Source: Zantedeschia hybrid cultivar (Eukaryota > Streptophyta > Magnoliopsida > Alismatales > Araceae). From it: a stretch of DNA of 64,000 nt. The stretch covers positions 71,016,456 through 71,080,455 of the forward strand of contig JARZZO010000001.1 of assembly GCA_030544215.1 (NCBI GenBank), written 5' to 3'. The stretch's first letter is position 1. Each line of letters begins with the position of its first letter. Below, piece after piece: positions 27,501 to 36,904 of this stretch. The translations under genes and the position numbers were made by a program. Below the pieces are notes generated by a model. It was not told the DNA's origin, ran no database searches, and was given only the letters and a program-made list of their open reading frames with translations.

Positions 27501-29272
27501 GATTGTCATGTCGCTATGAGGGCGAAGATGATGAGATAGACTCTATGAACTTCGTGCTCAGTGGGAACGTGATTTCACGTTCAGTAGGAGCGTGATAAGA
27601 GTCGTAATCGCCTTAACAGATAGTTAAGATGAGATTGATCAAAAATCAGTCGAATATGGATTTATTTTTTCATATAGTCTATGATAGTCGAATCTAATGA
27701 GACCCATGTGGGCAATCCAAATGCACTTAGTGGAGTGCAGGGTTACAGATTCATATAGTGTATGAGCGTGACGTATGTTGCTTTATGGCTCCACCATGAC
27801 ATACGAATCATACTGTATGTGTTATTTTGACGATCATTAGATGAGTGATTGAATGGATCCCTGTTTCATCACTGTGTGAGCCTCTACTTTTTCCTATATC
27901 CTTTGGAACTATGCACCTTGTCATGAAGTAGATACTTGATGATGCTACTTTAACTTGTTATCTTAGGGCCATGAGTCATCTGATCCAGTGGAGCATATCT
28001 AGGAAAATAGTCAGGTAAAACAGATTGACATGTGTGGCATAAGAAAAAACAGCTTGTCTCATACATGTGATGTTCTGGGCAGTTATGTTGGATGTATCCA
28101 ACGCAACCATGAGCGCATATACATTATTTAAGAGGTCAAGGCAAGATCTCAGAGGGATCAGATCAACTTGACCTAGTGTGAGCTTGTGGTTTTGAGTATA
28201 CGACTAGACTTATAGTTATAGTGTTACGTTAGTCAGGCGATGATTTAATATATCACTCCATATTATTAGATCTTCCTCGTCCAGTCGCACGTGTCATTTT
28301 TATGTATGAAAGGAGAGTAATATGAGATGTGATGGAGAATTATGTGATGACCAATGTATCTGAGTGGGAGATGTAAAACAGAGTTCGTATTGAGTTCGAA
28401 CTCTAGCATCCACATTGGTGGATCGACCTGGATTAAACTCAGAGGAGTCTCTCTCCATGTGGGAAGAGGAATTTAGGAGTTATGGTGTCTATGAGAGACC
28501 CATATCTATAAAAGAGGGGTCTAGGAGATGAGAGCCAGTGATTGGCACTCCTTTCTCTCTCCCTTTCTCTCTCTCTTCTCTCAGTCTCTCTCTCTCACTC
28601 CTTGGGTACCCACCTACGACCTCTAGAATTTGTCGTGTGGAACTTTGTGGCGGACTCTGGTAGCCTCCCCGCATGACAAGGATGATCTTGCCAAGTCTTC
28701 AGCTGCGTGATGAGGATCTCTCAATCAACTGCGTTCCTCATGTAATTTTCTTTGTGGTTTGTTGGACTCAAATCCAGCAACTTCATTCCCAATAACCCTA
28801 GTACCAAAAGTGAAACTGCGAAGTGTAGAACTTAGGAAACGAAGATAGCACCAGCTAGAAACTTCAACATATTTGAACTTCGGTACTATGCAAATGACAG
28901 TGTACTATCTATAGCATTAAAATCAAACGAAAAATGAGATCTTGTACCGTGCCACCGGCATAATCGGCAAATGGGAGGAAGCAGTGATCGTGGGAGCCGA
29001 GCTTGTTCCATTGGAAAAGGAAAGCATCCTCCCCGAATCTCCCTCTGTTATCCAACAGACGGTTCACGGCACACCAAGAACATCTCGCTAATCACAAAGG
29101 AGCCGAAAGTCCCACAAACCAAAACAAGTAGGGAAAGAAGCTACACACCATGATGAGCTGCGACCCTCCTGATGCCCGCAGTAGCAGCGAAGGAGCTCTT
29201 CCAGTGGGAACCCTGCTGCAGCCTGAGGTCCTTGTGCAGCACTCTGGACATGGAGGCCATGGTGGACGCCAT
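12565..29272 (-). CDS. BASS2: Chloroplast sodium/pyruvate cotransporter, BASS2 type (13 exons)
   Basis: Exons in transcript order: 29272-29149, 29044-28948, 18841-18715, 18591-18550, 18430-18317, 18231-18169, 16314-16187, 14613-14532, 14365-14314, 14146-14049, 13952-13791, 13064-12975, 12642-12565. All introns are GT-AG and every junction keeps phase. The total is 1257 nt, 418 aa plus stop, close to the roughly 410 aa I recall for Arabidopsis BASS2. Residues 1 to about 75 are rich in Ser/Arg/Ala and look like a transit peptide starting [12 protein letters not shown]. The rest is the SBF/BASS fold with about nine hydrophobic helices. The crossing-helix motif PGGQASN is at 208-214 and ECGMQ is at 359-363. 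These match the sodium-site residues of bacterial ASBT homologues. The C-terminus is DDKDDFKE-like (NDKDDFKE). By family knowledge it imports pyruvate with Na+ across the inner envelope, feeding the plastid MEP pathway. BASS1 is the main alternative. Confidence 0.9.
13196..13336 (-). mobile_element. tRNA-derived SINE in a BASS2 intron
   Basis: On the minus strand it carries a pol III A box (GGGTCAGTTGGTA) and B box (GGTTCAAACCTGG) and ends in a poly(A), seen as the T run at about 13192-13207. A 17-bp duplication with one mismatch flanks it (TGGCCAAAAAATGATTT at 13179 and TGGCCAACAAATGATTT at 13337). Confidence 0.85.
14166..14206. repeat. TA/GA microsatellite
   Basis: (TA)n followed by (GA)n at the 3' end of a BASS2 intron, about 20 bases from the acceptor at 14147. 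Length changes here could affect the branch point and pyrimidine tract. Confidence 0.7.
14614..16186 (-). other. BASS2 intron between exons 7 and 8
   Basis: 1.57 kb without a recognised element. It has the A/T-rich composition of an intron and no coding fragments that I can identify. Confidence 0.6.
16315..18168 (-). other. BASS2 intron between exons 6 and 7
   Basis: 1.85 kb. It holds the SINE-like segment at 17597-17885. Otherwise no recognisable feature. Confidence 0.6.
17597..17885 (-). mobile_element. Probable tRNA-derived SINE
   Basis: Read on the minus strand from 17885, an A-box-like TGGCTCAGTTGGC is followed by a B-box-like GGGATTGATCCTAGG about 60 bases on. The segment ends leftward at a T run (17597-17613, i.e. 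poly(A) on the minus strand). Direct repeats could not be fixed. Confidence 0.55.
19461..19864 (+). repeat. 5' LTR of the copia-like element
   Basis: Direct copy of 28372-28779 with visible substitutions. It contains CTATAAAAGAGG, a likely TATA box, followed by a CT-rich tract. Confidence 0.85.
19866..19877 (+). other. Primer binding site, initiator tRNA-Met type
   Basis: TGGTATCAGAGC, the common plant copia PBS, one base after the LTR end. Confidence 0.9.
19878..20530 (+). other. Copia-like leader, non-coding
   Basis: Leader between the PBS and the nested LINE. No gag start is recognisable, and the sequence is AT-rich with repeated TTAATG-type phrases. Confidence 0.5.
20690..22399 (+). pseudogene. 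LINE ORF1 (Gag-like, zinc knuckle), broken
   Basis: The first frame has the CCHC-like knuckle [13 protein letters not shown] near 20753-20791. Further fragments at 20993-21280, 21473-21712 and 21716-22177 continue a basic, Ser/Lys-rich protein with frameshifts and stops between them (for example near 21281, 21437 and 21711). Plant L1 ORF1 proteins bind LINE RNA. This copy cannot make a full product. Confidence 0.6.
22396..25040 (+). pseudogene. LINE ORF2: endonuclease and reverse transcriptase, frameshifted
   Basis: The AP endonuclease starts with TWNVRGLN (about 22408) and continues with LQETKM, GVYGPQ, GDFNQ and SDHNPLI. A frame change occurs near 22500, and the long frame 22492-23868 carries the endonuclease body and the RT start (PGPDGI). 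A second frameshift at about 23860 moves to 23859-25040, which carries the RT palm: [17 protein letters not shown] and the catalytic FADD. The thumb region follows, with YLGLPL and a W-rich end. Reading frames agree with an otherwise near-complete protein, so loss of function needs only a few indels. Confidence 0.85.
25041..25940 (+). pseudogene. LINE ORF2 C-terminus (zf-RVT region), decayed
   Basis: Fragments in shifting frames (25030-25335 and 25688-25939) match the C-terminal part of plant L1 ORF2, including a [18 protein letters not shown] motif at about 25812. Multiple stops. Confidence 0.65.
26490..26905 (+). pseudogene. Copia-like gag fragment
   Basis: The frame at 26513-26737 contains [19 protein letters not shown], typical of the copia gag N-terminus (the YxxWxxxI pattern). 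A stop follows within 75 codons and related sequence continues in another frame to about 26905. No zinc knuckle or pol follows. Confidence 0.6.
26915..27020. mobile_element. 106-bp hAT-like MITE rich in GGTACCGG
   Basis: A perfect 8-bp duplication ATAGTGGG lies at 26907-26914 and 27021-27028. The ends are CATGGATGGTAGTACCGG and, inward from the right, TAGGGATGGCAGTACTGG. The interior is almost all inverted GGTACCGG/GATACC units, so the whole element can form a hairpin. A relative lies at 61877-62099. Confidence 0.85.
27029..28371 (+). other. Copia-like internal region without pol
   Basis: 1.3 kb between the gag fragment and the 3' LTR. I find no integrase, RT or protease motif in any frame. 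Confidence 0.55.
28372..28779 (+). repeat. 3' LTR of the copia-like element
   Basis: Direct copy of 19461-19864. Starts TGTAAAACAGAG and ends CCAGCA, followed by the ACTTC duplication. Confidence 0.85.
28948..29272 (-). other. BASS2: Exons 1 and 2 of the BASS2-like gene
   Basis: Exon 1 is 29272-29149 (41 codons plus one base, donor G|GTGTGT). Exon 2 is 29044-28948 (acceptor AACAG|AGG, donor CACG|GTAC). They encode most of the presumed transit peptide. The exon 2 donor has phase 2 and pairs exactly with the exon 3 acceptor at 18841, 10,106 bp away. In-frame ATGs at codons 1, 5 and 8 make the exact start uncertain. I chose the first. Confidence 0.8.
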
Positions 29273-30640
29273 GGGCGACTACCCAGAAGGAGTAAAAAGC
29301 GACGCAGACGGGGGAATAGCGAGATATGAGCAGGGAAGGAGCAGAAGGGAACAAAGGACAAGGGTGTGCCTGCACTTTGCCCCTCCACGTACGCCCAGGG
29401 GACGAAGGGGTTAAAGAAGCAACCTTTGCGTAGGTAGTGGTGATGGGGATGGGCTGGAGAGCTCCCCGCAATAGCAGGAAGACGCCACTGCAGGTGAGCT
29501 GAGGCGGGGGCGAGGACCCGAGAAGAGGGAGTGGTGGAGGTTGCAGGGAATCGGCGTGGATTCCAAGAGGCCACACGCTCCCCCCTCGGCTGTCCACACG
29601 AGAAGGGATGAAGAGGATGGACCACCTTGGCGCACCCTTTTTGATAAGTGGGATCTGTCCGTTTTTGATGATTTGAGCGAGCTAACCAAGCATGGGTCCT
29701 GGCATCCCTCTTGATTCCTTCACAATGGGGAGACTGCAGATTGGAAGATCTGATCCATTTGCTCGGCTTGGTTTGATCGCGAGGTGTATAGAATCAGGGG
29801 AATGTTAAGGTATCACTCTTACATTCCCATTTCTCACCAAGAGTCTACGGTTCAAGAGTCATTGACCTCTTTTTTTAAGAGACATCATAAATTCAAATCT
29901 CACTTCTAGTAAATATACAAGAGAATAAATCGAACGAATTCGTAAAAGTTATATCTGAATATCATGTATAAGTGGTAGGGATGAGACATCTTACCTTAAA
30001 ATAATCACCTTAAGATAGGTCCAAGTACTTTTCACATGTGGCTGGTTAGTAAGAAGACTTCCCAACTCATAATGATCATCTAAAGAAGATAGTACTAAGG
30101 TGGTAATATTTTGTAAATACTTGTGACAAAAAAAGACATTCTCATTTATCAACATTTGAAAATTGGTCTAAATTAAATAGAAAAAAGTCATCAAAATTGA
30201 GTTTGATTTTATGACATATTGATTATTCAATCTTGAGATAAGACGGCCGAGATGAGTGACACTAGCATTTCTTGTATCATTATTTTGTTTGTGATGTATC
30301 TTAAAAAATTCAAAAAAGGTTAAATAGATATAAAAGATCACAGTTGTGTGAAATTATCCTTTTATTACAAGGAGAGAATATTAACATCCTCAAAATTTTA
30401 GCTTTCTACGTTTAAAGAAGCCTTATATATATGCTTGGTCTATTGAATCTCAGCAATATAAAATAAATATAACTTGTAAGTAATTTATTTCACTCCTCAA
30501 GAATAAATTAGTTATTTGATTAGATAAAGTATGTGCACTAACAAATTCACTTTTATAAAAAAAATAAAATTAAAAACAGATAATTTTGTTTTCACTGGTT
30601 CAAACTTCAAACCAACAAGCGCGAAAATCCAAAGAATTCA
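29273..30640. other. Upstream region of BASS2, then AT-rich intergenic
   Basis: 29273-29700 is GC-rich and should contain the 5' UTR and promoter of the BASS2-like gene on the minus strand. I see no unambiguous TATA box at the right distance. 29700-30640 is AT-rich without features. Confidence 0.45.
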
Positions 30641-30659
30641 GTCTTTTACGCAATACAAA

Positions 30660-30830
30660 CGCACTCTTTTAATCTCCAGCTGTATACACGAGCGGAGGAA
30701 GGCGTGAACGGCCGCCTCGCAGAAATGGCGAAAGAGGGAGCGGGAATAAGCCATGGTCCCCGTGGGGAAGCTTCTTCCCAAGGTCGAACCTCAGAGTTAA
30801 TCTGTAACCTGCTCTTCAGCACTAACCCTA
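30660..30830 (+). other. Possible first exon of an unidentified gene
   Basis: A GC-richer island in AT-rich sequence holds an ATG at about 30724 starting MAKEGAGISHGPRGEASSQ, with a donor-like CAAG|GTCGA just after. The following 2 kb has no matching exon, so this may be an orphan or decayed exon. No family recognised. Confidence 0.2.
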
Positions 30831-32036
30831 ATTTCTTGTTTTTCTTGATCGACTTAATTGTTCTTGATGCTATCTGCGTTTGGTTTCTTCCTGCACGTGC
30901 ATTTTCCTCGTACATTTGTTTGTTTTGATGCGCTCGGTATTGATCCATGGGTGTAGTCCTGCGATTCCACGTTGTGGGTCGCATTTCTGCCCAACACAGC
31001 GCCTGGTAGAGCTCAAAATGTGTTCAGGTCGTCTCGTTGATGTTCCGAGCAGCATTGCTGTGATGCGCATAAGCGGGAGGTTAGCACAAAAATATCACAG
31101 CGGATGGGTATACACTTGGATGACAGTGAATTGATTTTTAAGTGGCGCAATCTAAATATCTTGAAGGCAATCTGTGTTTTTGGCGCCTGTAGCTTCAACA
31201 TACATTGCTTGATTACGAGTGCACAAGTACCTGGATGGAATGGAGTACGGTGATCTTTCAAGTCTCTGAGAAATTTTAAAGAGGGAGTGTGAAAGCATCT
31301 AGTGTGGGTGTTGGTTAAGATCTGGTAGAGGTATTCCTTGCCCTTTGAAGAACATAGGTAACGTAGATTTCTATGCCTAGGCGGTCTAGTTTAGTTGAGC
31401 TGCTTAAAGCATTTACAAGCACAAACAAAGTGTACATTTGTGTATAGTTTGTGAAGGGCGATAGAGTAAAGAAGTAGGATAGGATTAACCCTAGGTAATT
31501 GAAATTTGGTGGTTGAGGACGGCGATGATGATGCTTGTCATCCAAGTTTATGGTTGAATGTACTCGCATAGAAATAAAACCATGATCTTTGTTATTGAGT
31601 TGAAGTACAATGTCATCTCATTTTTTTTCTCTTTTATGTTTGTTTGATGCTCTCTATAGAAAGTATAGAGAGATAGATAGAAGGGAGGAGAGACAAGATA
31701 AAGGGAGAAAAGTTGTGGTGGGTTCGATGACTTCTCGAAGTCTCTAAAACGACTCCAGGGCATATGGAAGAGGTTTTGGTGCCTAAGAGTTACATTAGCG
31801 AAGGTTTCTTCTTGTTTCCACCGGTCGATACACTCCATCAATACATGAAACAAGGACTTCAAAATCCAAAATGGATAGCCTATCTTGTCTATAGAGGAAG
31901 AGTATGTGCACTAGCTTAGCTCAATTTGTTCCCATTGCGAGCCTATTTTCAAGCTGCTAAGGAAAAAATAAGCAAAAAGAAACAAGACCTAAGGAGAAAT
32001 AAGTAGAGCAAGCTTGTCTCCTTGGAGACACATGGA
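30831..32036. other. Intergenic, nothing recognised
   Basis: Mixed-composition sequence with short shadows only. Confidence 0.45.
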
Positions 32037-32044
32037 CTTTTAGC

Positions 32045-32210
32045 CATGGAATTTTGGCACGGATCGGAAGGCTGGATCGGGACCCGCCGATCCATATCCA
32101 AATAGGGATCGGATCGGCCGAAATCGGTTGAAATTAGCCAAGATCACCTGACTTCGACTAGATTGGGACCCGCCAATCCCGTTCAGAATAGGTCGATTTT
32201 GCATTCCATG
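32045..32210. mobile_element. 166-bp MITE rich in GATCGG
   Basis: A perfect 8-bp duplication CTTTTAGC lies at 32037-32044 and 32211-32218. The termini are inverted: CATGGAATTTTGG and CATGGAATGCAAAA inward from the right. The interior repeats GGATCGG/CCGATCC and GGGACCCGCC, giving strong self-complementarity. The termini and layout resemble the GGTACC-rich MITEs at 26915 and 61877. Confidence 0.8.
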
Positions 32211-32218
32211 CTTTTAGC

Positions 32219-33189
32219 TCCTTCAAACTTGTCCAAGTTTAGGCATTCTTACTCGACTATCAGAATGAAAGGCCAGCAGTCGGAGTTATGCCGGTAGAAT
32301 TGACCATAGGAATTAGGAACCCGGTCCGAGGGGGGGGGGTGTTAGAGGTTAGGGGCTTTGTCTCTCCGTTCCCTTCCACCCCCCCAATTTATTGCCCAAG
32401 GATTGACCCAAAATTATGTTTGCTCTGAGGGAAGACTTTCTCCCTCTTCTTCTTTTCTTTCAGCGCCAACTTTGATTGCAGAATAGGAGAAGAATAAAGG
32501 AGAATAAGCTTAATTTAAGCGTAATGGCTTATATCGGTGTAGAATAGCTTATTCGGAGAATAAGCCATCCCACCCTAGACCCAAGAATTGCTTATTCTTC
32601 TTATTCTGTCAACGGGCCCCATAAAACTATCAAACCGAAACAACCCTTATTCTAGTATACGCTATTCCGTCTGTGGGCCCCACGTAATAACTTATTCCCC
32701 AAACAAAGTGAGGCTTAATGAATTGGTGATTTTTTTGAGAAAAAATAGCAGTTATTTTGGCCCTTCTGATTTCAGTCTCCTTTGTGTGAAAAGAGAACAA
32801 CTCCTCCTTTGCATCAATTACCTTTCAAGGATTTGGTTTTCAATTTCAACTGGGACATCAAATCAAAAAAGAGTTTGGTCATTTTTTACTAAATTTATTA
32901 ATCAAGTCCGTTGAATAATTGGAGGAATTCCATTTGCTCAATAACCCTTCTTTGGTAATGAAGTGATTCAAACTGTAATTCTATGAAACAATGTGGGGAG
33001 AAGACCCTTATTTTTTTTATAGTTGAGAATCAAACAGATGAATCTCATTAGTCTTCTAGTCCATAATGACTGTGCATGATTGAAGGGCCACTCTTTCTCT
33101 TTTCTTGAAACAATAAAGTCTTCCTACAACATGACCAATCACAATTGTTTGTCTTGTCTTGAAGTCTTGAAAAGCACAATGATTAAGGT
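32219..33189. other. Intergenic, nothing recognised
   Basis: Contains phrases of TTATTCTTCT/AGAATAAG in both orientations near 32480-32620 that may be an old inverted-repeat element. No TSD or gene found. Confidence 0.4.
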
Positions 33190-34826
33190 TGAATGTTACT
33201 GAACAATTCAAACTCTTTGGTTGGGTTTTTATTGAAAGTGAATAATACCACAATTGTATTAATAACAAAAGGGAAATGTACAAGTGTGAATATGAAAGGT
33301 CATAGAAAAAACTTTGTGTACAACACACCAAGATGGTGCCAAGAATCAATCCCCCCTCAAAAGAACAAAAGGAAGACTCATCTACACCCCCATTTCCCAA
33401 CAACATTTCCCGCTCCCTAACTCTACTACATATAAAGTCAACAATTCTATCTGGAATTAGTGCCTCTTTCTTGAAAATTCACTTGTTCCTCTCTGACCAA
33501 ATAACCCAAACCGTAGCATGAAGGATCAGTCACCACATCAAATGGTCCTCCTTTGGGGCGATCATCTGTGAGGAATACCGAAGCAAGCCATCTACACTTC
33601 TCATCCTCGGACACGCAACCTAAAACTTCATGAGGAGAGTGTTCCACACTTCTCGAGCAGAAGAACATCCCAAAAGAAGATGATCTCGGGACTCATCCTC
33701 CTCTCAACTGTCACATGTTGGAAGTCTTCCAATGGAAACCCTCTACATAAGTACCTTCACCTTTAAAGGAGAATAGGTATCTTGGACCTGATGGAAATGT
33801 GGATATTTAGTATCTTTGTCAGCAATTATGTAGTACATGGAGCGAACATTATAAGTCCCGTTAGAAGTCCATCCCCACTTTCATGGATCCCATAATGTTG
33901 AGTCAGTCTAAAAAGTCTTCAACAAATACATAACTTATAAGATATAGGAAATTTTGTATCTCCTCATCTCGTAAATTTCATCTGAAATAAGGTGCTCAAC
34001 TCCTATTCTGATCTCGCATCTGTGCCATAGTAGCCCTTGGAGAGGATGAGATATTGAAAAGTCTTGGGACGATGTTGGGAAGTGGAGCTGAATATGTCCA
34101 CTTATCTAACCGAAAGAGGCAAAGCTGCCCATTTCCTATTGACAATTGAGTACTTGCCAAAATAATATCAGAAGCCTGTAGGATGCCTTTCCATGCATAA
34201 TAGACATTATATAACGCCTGGGGTTGCAACTCCTAAACCCTAGTTCTTGCATAGTACTTTTATCTAATCACCTATACCCACATTCCTCAAGTTGTTTAGC
34301 CCAATTACCATAACCATTTGGACAATAAGGAAGATTAAAGTTACAAATGCTCTTAATTCCTAGTCCCCCATTCTCCTTACTCCTACAAACCCTATCCGGA
34401 CACACCTTAAAACCTCCCTTTCTGGCTGCTTCACCATTATCCTTCCTAAAGAAAATCTACTCTGAACGCCTTTAAGTTGTTTGGCTATAGTCTTGGGGAT
34501 CCTGAACATAAAAAGGAAGTGTATAAAAAGACTATCCAGCATCAACCTGCACAACGCCAACCTTTATCTATAGGACATGAGTCTACCCTTCCGCATGCTT
34601 ACCTGAGAATGGAATTTTTGAATCACTGCCTACCAATCTACATATCTGATGGAGGATGGAGATAGCAGTAGCCCCAAATAGGTGATTGGGAAGGCCCCTA
34701 TTTGGCATCCCATGATGGCAGCTGCCCTCGAGACCTCCTCATCAACCATATGCCCAATAAGTTGACTTTTCTGATGATTAGCTCTAAGGCCACTGACTTC
34801 CTTAAATAGTTCCAGTATAAGTCTGG
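33190..34826 (-). pseudogene. LINE 3' part: RT thumb and zf-RVT region (host of the nest)
   Basis: Read leftward from 34826: LFKEVSGLRANHQKSQL and YLGLLLS (RT thumb, 34826-34630), then decayed frames with a zf-RVT-like segment (WTYSAPLPNI near 34100). An IWSERNKWIFKKE motif lies near 33500, and an AATAAA-bearing tail ends near 33215. The fragment joins in frame across the 34827-42310 insertion to 42311-42373. Confidence 0.75.
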
Positions 34827-35911
34827 TGATGAGGCAGAATCCGATTCGGCCCATTAAAGCAAGCCCAAACCCCTTTTCAACCCAACAGCTGCAGTACCAG
34901 GCCCTCCGGGAGCCTCCGGCCCATCAGCGGCCCAGCAGCCTTCGGCCCATAAGCGGCACCGTCGCTCCCGGCCCAATAGGCTTCAGCCCGTCAGCGGCCC
35001 ACTAGCCTACGGCCCGGGAGCAGCGCGGCAGCCCAGGGCCCAACATGCTTCGGCCCATCAGCGGCCCAACCCCCTTCGGCCCGGTAGCCGAATCCGGCCC
35101 ATTCCGGTGGCGGATCGGGCACTATGGCGGTTTATCAGTAAGCCCTCCTTTAGTCCTATATCGACTGCCACCGTTAACCATCCGCTATCCTCTGCTATAA
35201 ATACCCCGCTATTTATTGCCAAAGGTATGCGATGGATGCTTCCTCAAGCCTCCGAGACCCTTAAAGGACTACGGTCCATAAAGCATTAAAGCTACTCCCT
35301 TAGCCTTCTGAATCGAATCTTCTTCAGGAGCTAACTTGACCGTCGGAGGGGGTTCCCCAGGGCCGAACCCGGGGACTCCTGCTGACCGGTTTTCTTCTTC
35401 TTTCCCTCATGCAGGAGCTCGGTTCGAATCTTCGCCGACCTTCCCGAGTCGGTATCGGCCGCCGACCTCGGATTCCTCTCCCTGGTCTCGACGCCGTACG
35501 CCGGCTGCCCCAAGACAGGAGACTCGGTCTCGCGCTGAAGGGGCTTTTGGGCTCACTATCCAAGAGCAAGCCTACTCCGAGTCACCTCCGGCCTCGGACT
35601 TTCGGCTTCGGCTTCGTCGCCTGTCGACAGCAGTCGGGAGAAGATTCATCCGCGCCGCTCCTTCGTCCGCCGAAGGAGCTTCGGCCCAAGACAGGAGACT
35701 CGGTCTCGCGCTGAAGGGGCTTTTGGGCTCACTATCCAAGAGCAAGCCCACTCCGAGTCACCTCCGGCCTCGGACTCCCGGTTCCGCCTCTGCATCCTTC
35801 GCCTTCCGGATCCCCGTCGGGCCCCTTCAAACACCGATCCGGCCCAGCTCCGGATCCTCTTCTTCGGATTCCAGCTCCGGAATCCGGTCGTGATAGATCC
35901 AGTCTACATCA
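34827..35911 (+). repeat. 5' LTR of element A
   Basis: Starts TGATGAGGCAG and ends TCTACATCA. The U3 start is built of repeated CTTCGGCCCATnAGCGGCCC units. A TATAAATA box is at 35196-35203. A direct duplication of about 95 bp lies inside (about 35511-35604 and 35686-35779, starting CCCAAGACAGGAGACTCGG). Confidence 0.95.
35196..35203 (+). promoter_or_regulatory. TATA box in element A 5' LTR
   Basis: TATAAATA followed by CCCCGC. The same box is at 41595-41602 in the 3' LTR. It should set the start of the genomic RNA. Confidence 0.7.
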
Positions 35912-35913
35912 CG

Positions 35914-35931
35914 TGGCGCCGTCTGTGGGAA
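35914..35931 (+). other. Primer binding site of element A
   Basis: TGGCGCCGTCTGTGGGAA, two bases after the LTR. I recall this type as complementary to tRNA-Arg in Ogre/Tat elements. It was not checked against a tRNA set. Confidence 0.75.
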
Positions 35932-35946
35932 ACCAACAAACAAGTC

Positions 35947-36489
35947 ATGTCTCAACAACCAATAAATCGACGATCCGGTCAAAGCGAAACAGAGGAACAG
36001 GAGGCCCCGGCACAGTCACCACTCTCCGAAGGTACGCCATCCGCCCCTTTGAGCGCGGCATGGCCAGTCACGCCAGGGCCTATAGCTGAAGACAACCGGA
36101 TAAAGGAACTTCAGCAACAGATGACCACACTGACTGCCACTGTCACATCTTTGGCAAACATGGTATCTGCCATAGCCCAGTACATGGGGGTATTGAGCCA
36201 ACTCCTCCATCAGACACCTCCCTTTCACCCTGCACAAAACGAGGAGCCTCGGCCAGCGTCTTCGCAAGTCCTCGTCGACAAGGCCGTTTCGGTGAACGAC
36301 GAGCCCTTGGCACCGCTTGCCCCTCGGGCAGCTCACCCACCACTTGCAAATCAGGAACCTCCACATGGGCGATATCGGAAGGAGCGGGACCGAGGCAAGC
36401 AACATGGTCCGCAGCCGCGGCGCCTACCGCTACCTGCTCCCCCTTCCAAGATGCTTACGGAGGTAAAGCATATGCTCCGGCGACCTTAA
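35947..36489 (+). pseudogene. Element A gag, N-terminal part only
   Basis: The frame starts MSQQPINRRSGQSE just after the PBS. It is Pro/Gln/Ser-rich with a short predicted coiled coil (about residues 50-80, IKELQQQMTTLTATVTSLAN) and ends in a basic stretch. It stops at 36489. The capsid core with the WxxF gag motif expected next is missing, so this looks like a gag with an internal deletion. Confidence 0.65.
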
Positions 36490-36512
36490 CGCCTAAAAAC
36501 TGATCCTCGCCG

Positions 36513-36636
36513 TAGGGACCCTAGCAGATATTGCGAATATCATCAGGAGACTAGCCACATGACTGATGAGTGTCGGCAACTCCGGGAGGAGATAGATTGC
36601 CTCGTCAGAGAAGGCCAACTGCCGCAATACCAGTAA
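36513..36636 (+). pseudogene. Element A gag C-terminal CHHC knuckle remnant
   Basis: A short open segment outside the frame above reads YCEYHQETSHMTDEC, then LREEIDCLVREGQL. The spacing C-x2-H-x4-H-x4-C matches the two copies in element B gag. It marks the gag end retained after loss of the central domain. Confidence 0.6.
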
Positions 36637-36904
36637 GAACAGCCTCGGCTGAGGCGCGACCAGAGAACCTCGGAGCGACGAGGCAGCAACCGGAGAGATC
36701 CCCTTTCCTTTTTCCCTTTCAAGGCTATGCCTTTAAAAATGGCTGAAGCATTTGTAAACGGAAGCAACCGAGGGGACCGCGGATTAGGGACCCCTTCGGA
36801 CACGCATCACCCTTGTATAGAGTACGGGGTACCTTCGGCACTTCATGTAAAATAACCTGGAATTTAGCCAGGAGACATAAGGAAAGTCTCTTCTTTGGAA
36901 AAAT

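Larger units (their letters stand above)
19461..28779 (+). mobile_element. Non-autonomous Ty1/copia-like LTR retrotransposon carrying a nested LINE
   Basis: The LTRs are 19461-19864 and 28372-28779 (404 and 408 bp). They are flanked by the 5-bp duplication ACTTC (19456-19460 and 28780-28784). The right LTR starts TGTAAAACAG and both end in CA. The left one starts TACAGAACAG, a point-mutated terminus. A PBS for initiator tRNA-Met follows the left LTR, and a purine tract (GAGTGGGAGA) precedes the right one. Without the LINE the element is about 3.8 kb. It has one gag-like fragment and no protease, integrase or reverse transcriptase, so it depended on a partner. A CT microsatellite lies in each LTR. 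Confidence 0.88.
18842..28947 (-). other. 10.1-kb second intron of the BASS2-like gene
   Basis: Bounded by the exon 2 donor and the exon 3 acceptor, which agree in phase. It holds a copia-like element, a LINE nested in that element, and a 106-bp MITE. The copia element and LINE lie on the opposite strand to the gene. The remainder (18842-19455) has no recognised feature. Confidence 0.8.

Noticed and set aside
35336..35893. 185-residue plus-strand frame in element A LTRs (also 41735-42292)
   Set aside because: Present in both LTRs simply because they are copies. Low-complexity Ser/Pro/Arg content, and it includes the internal 95-bp duplication.
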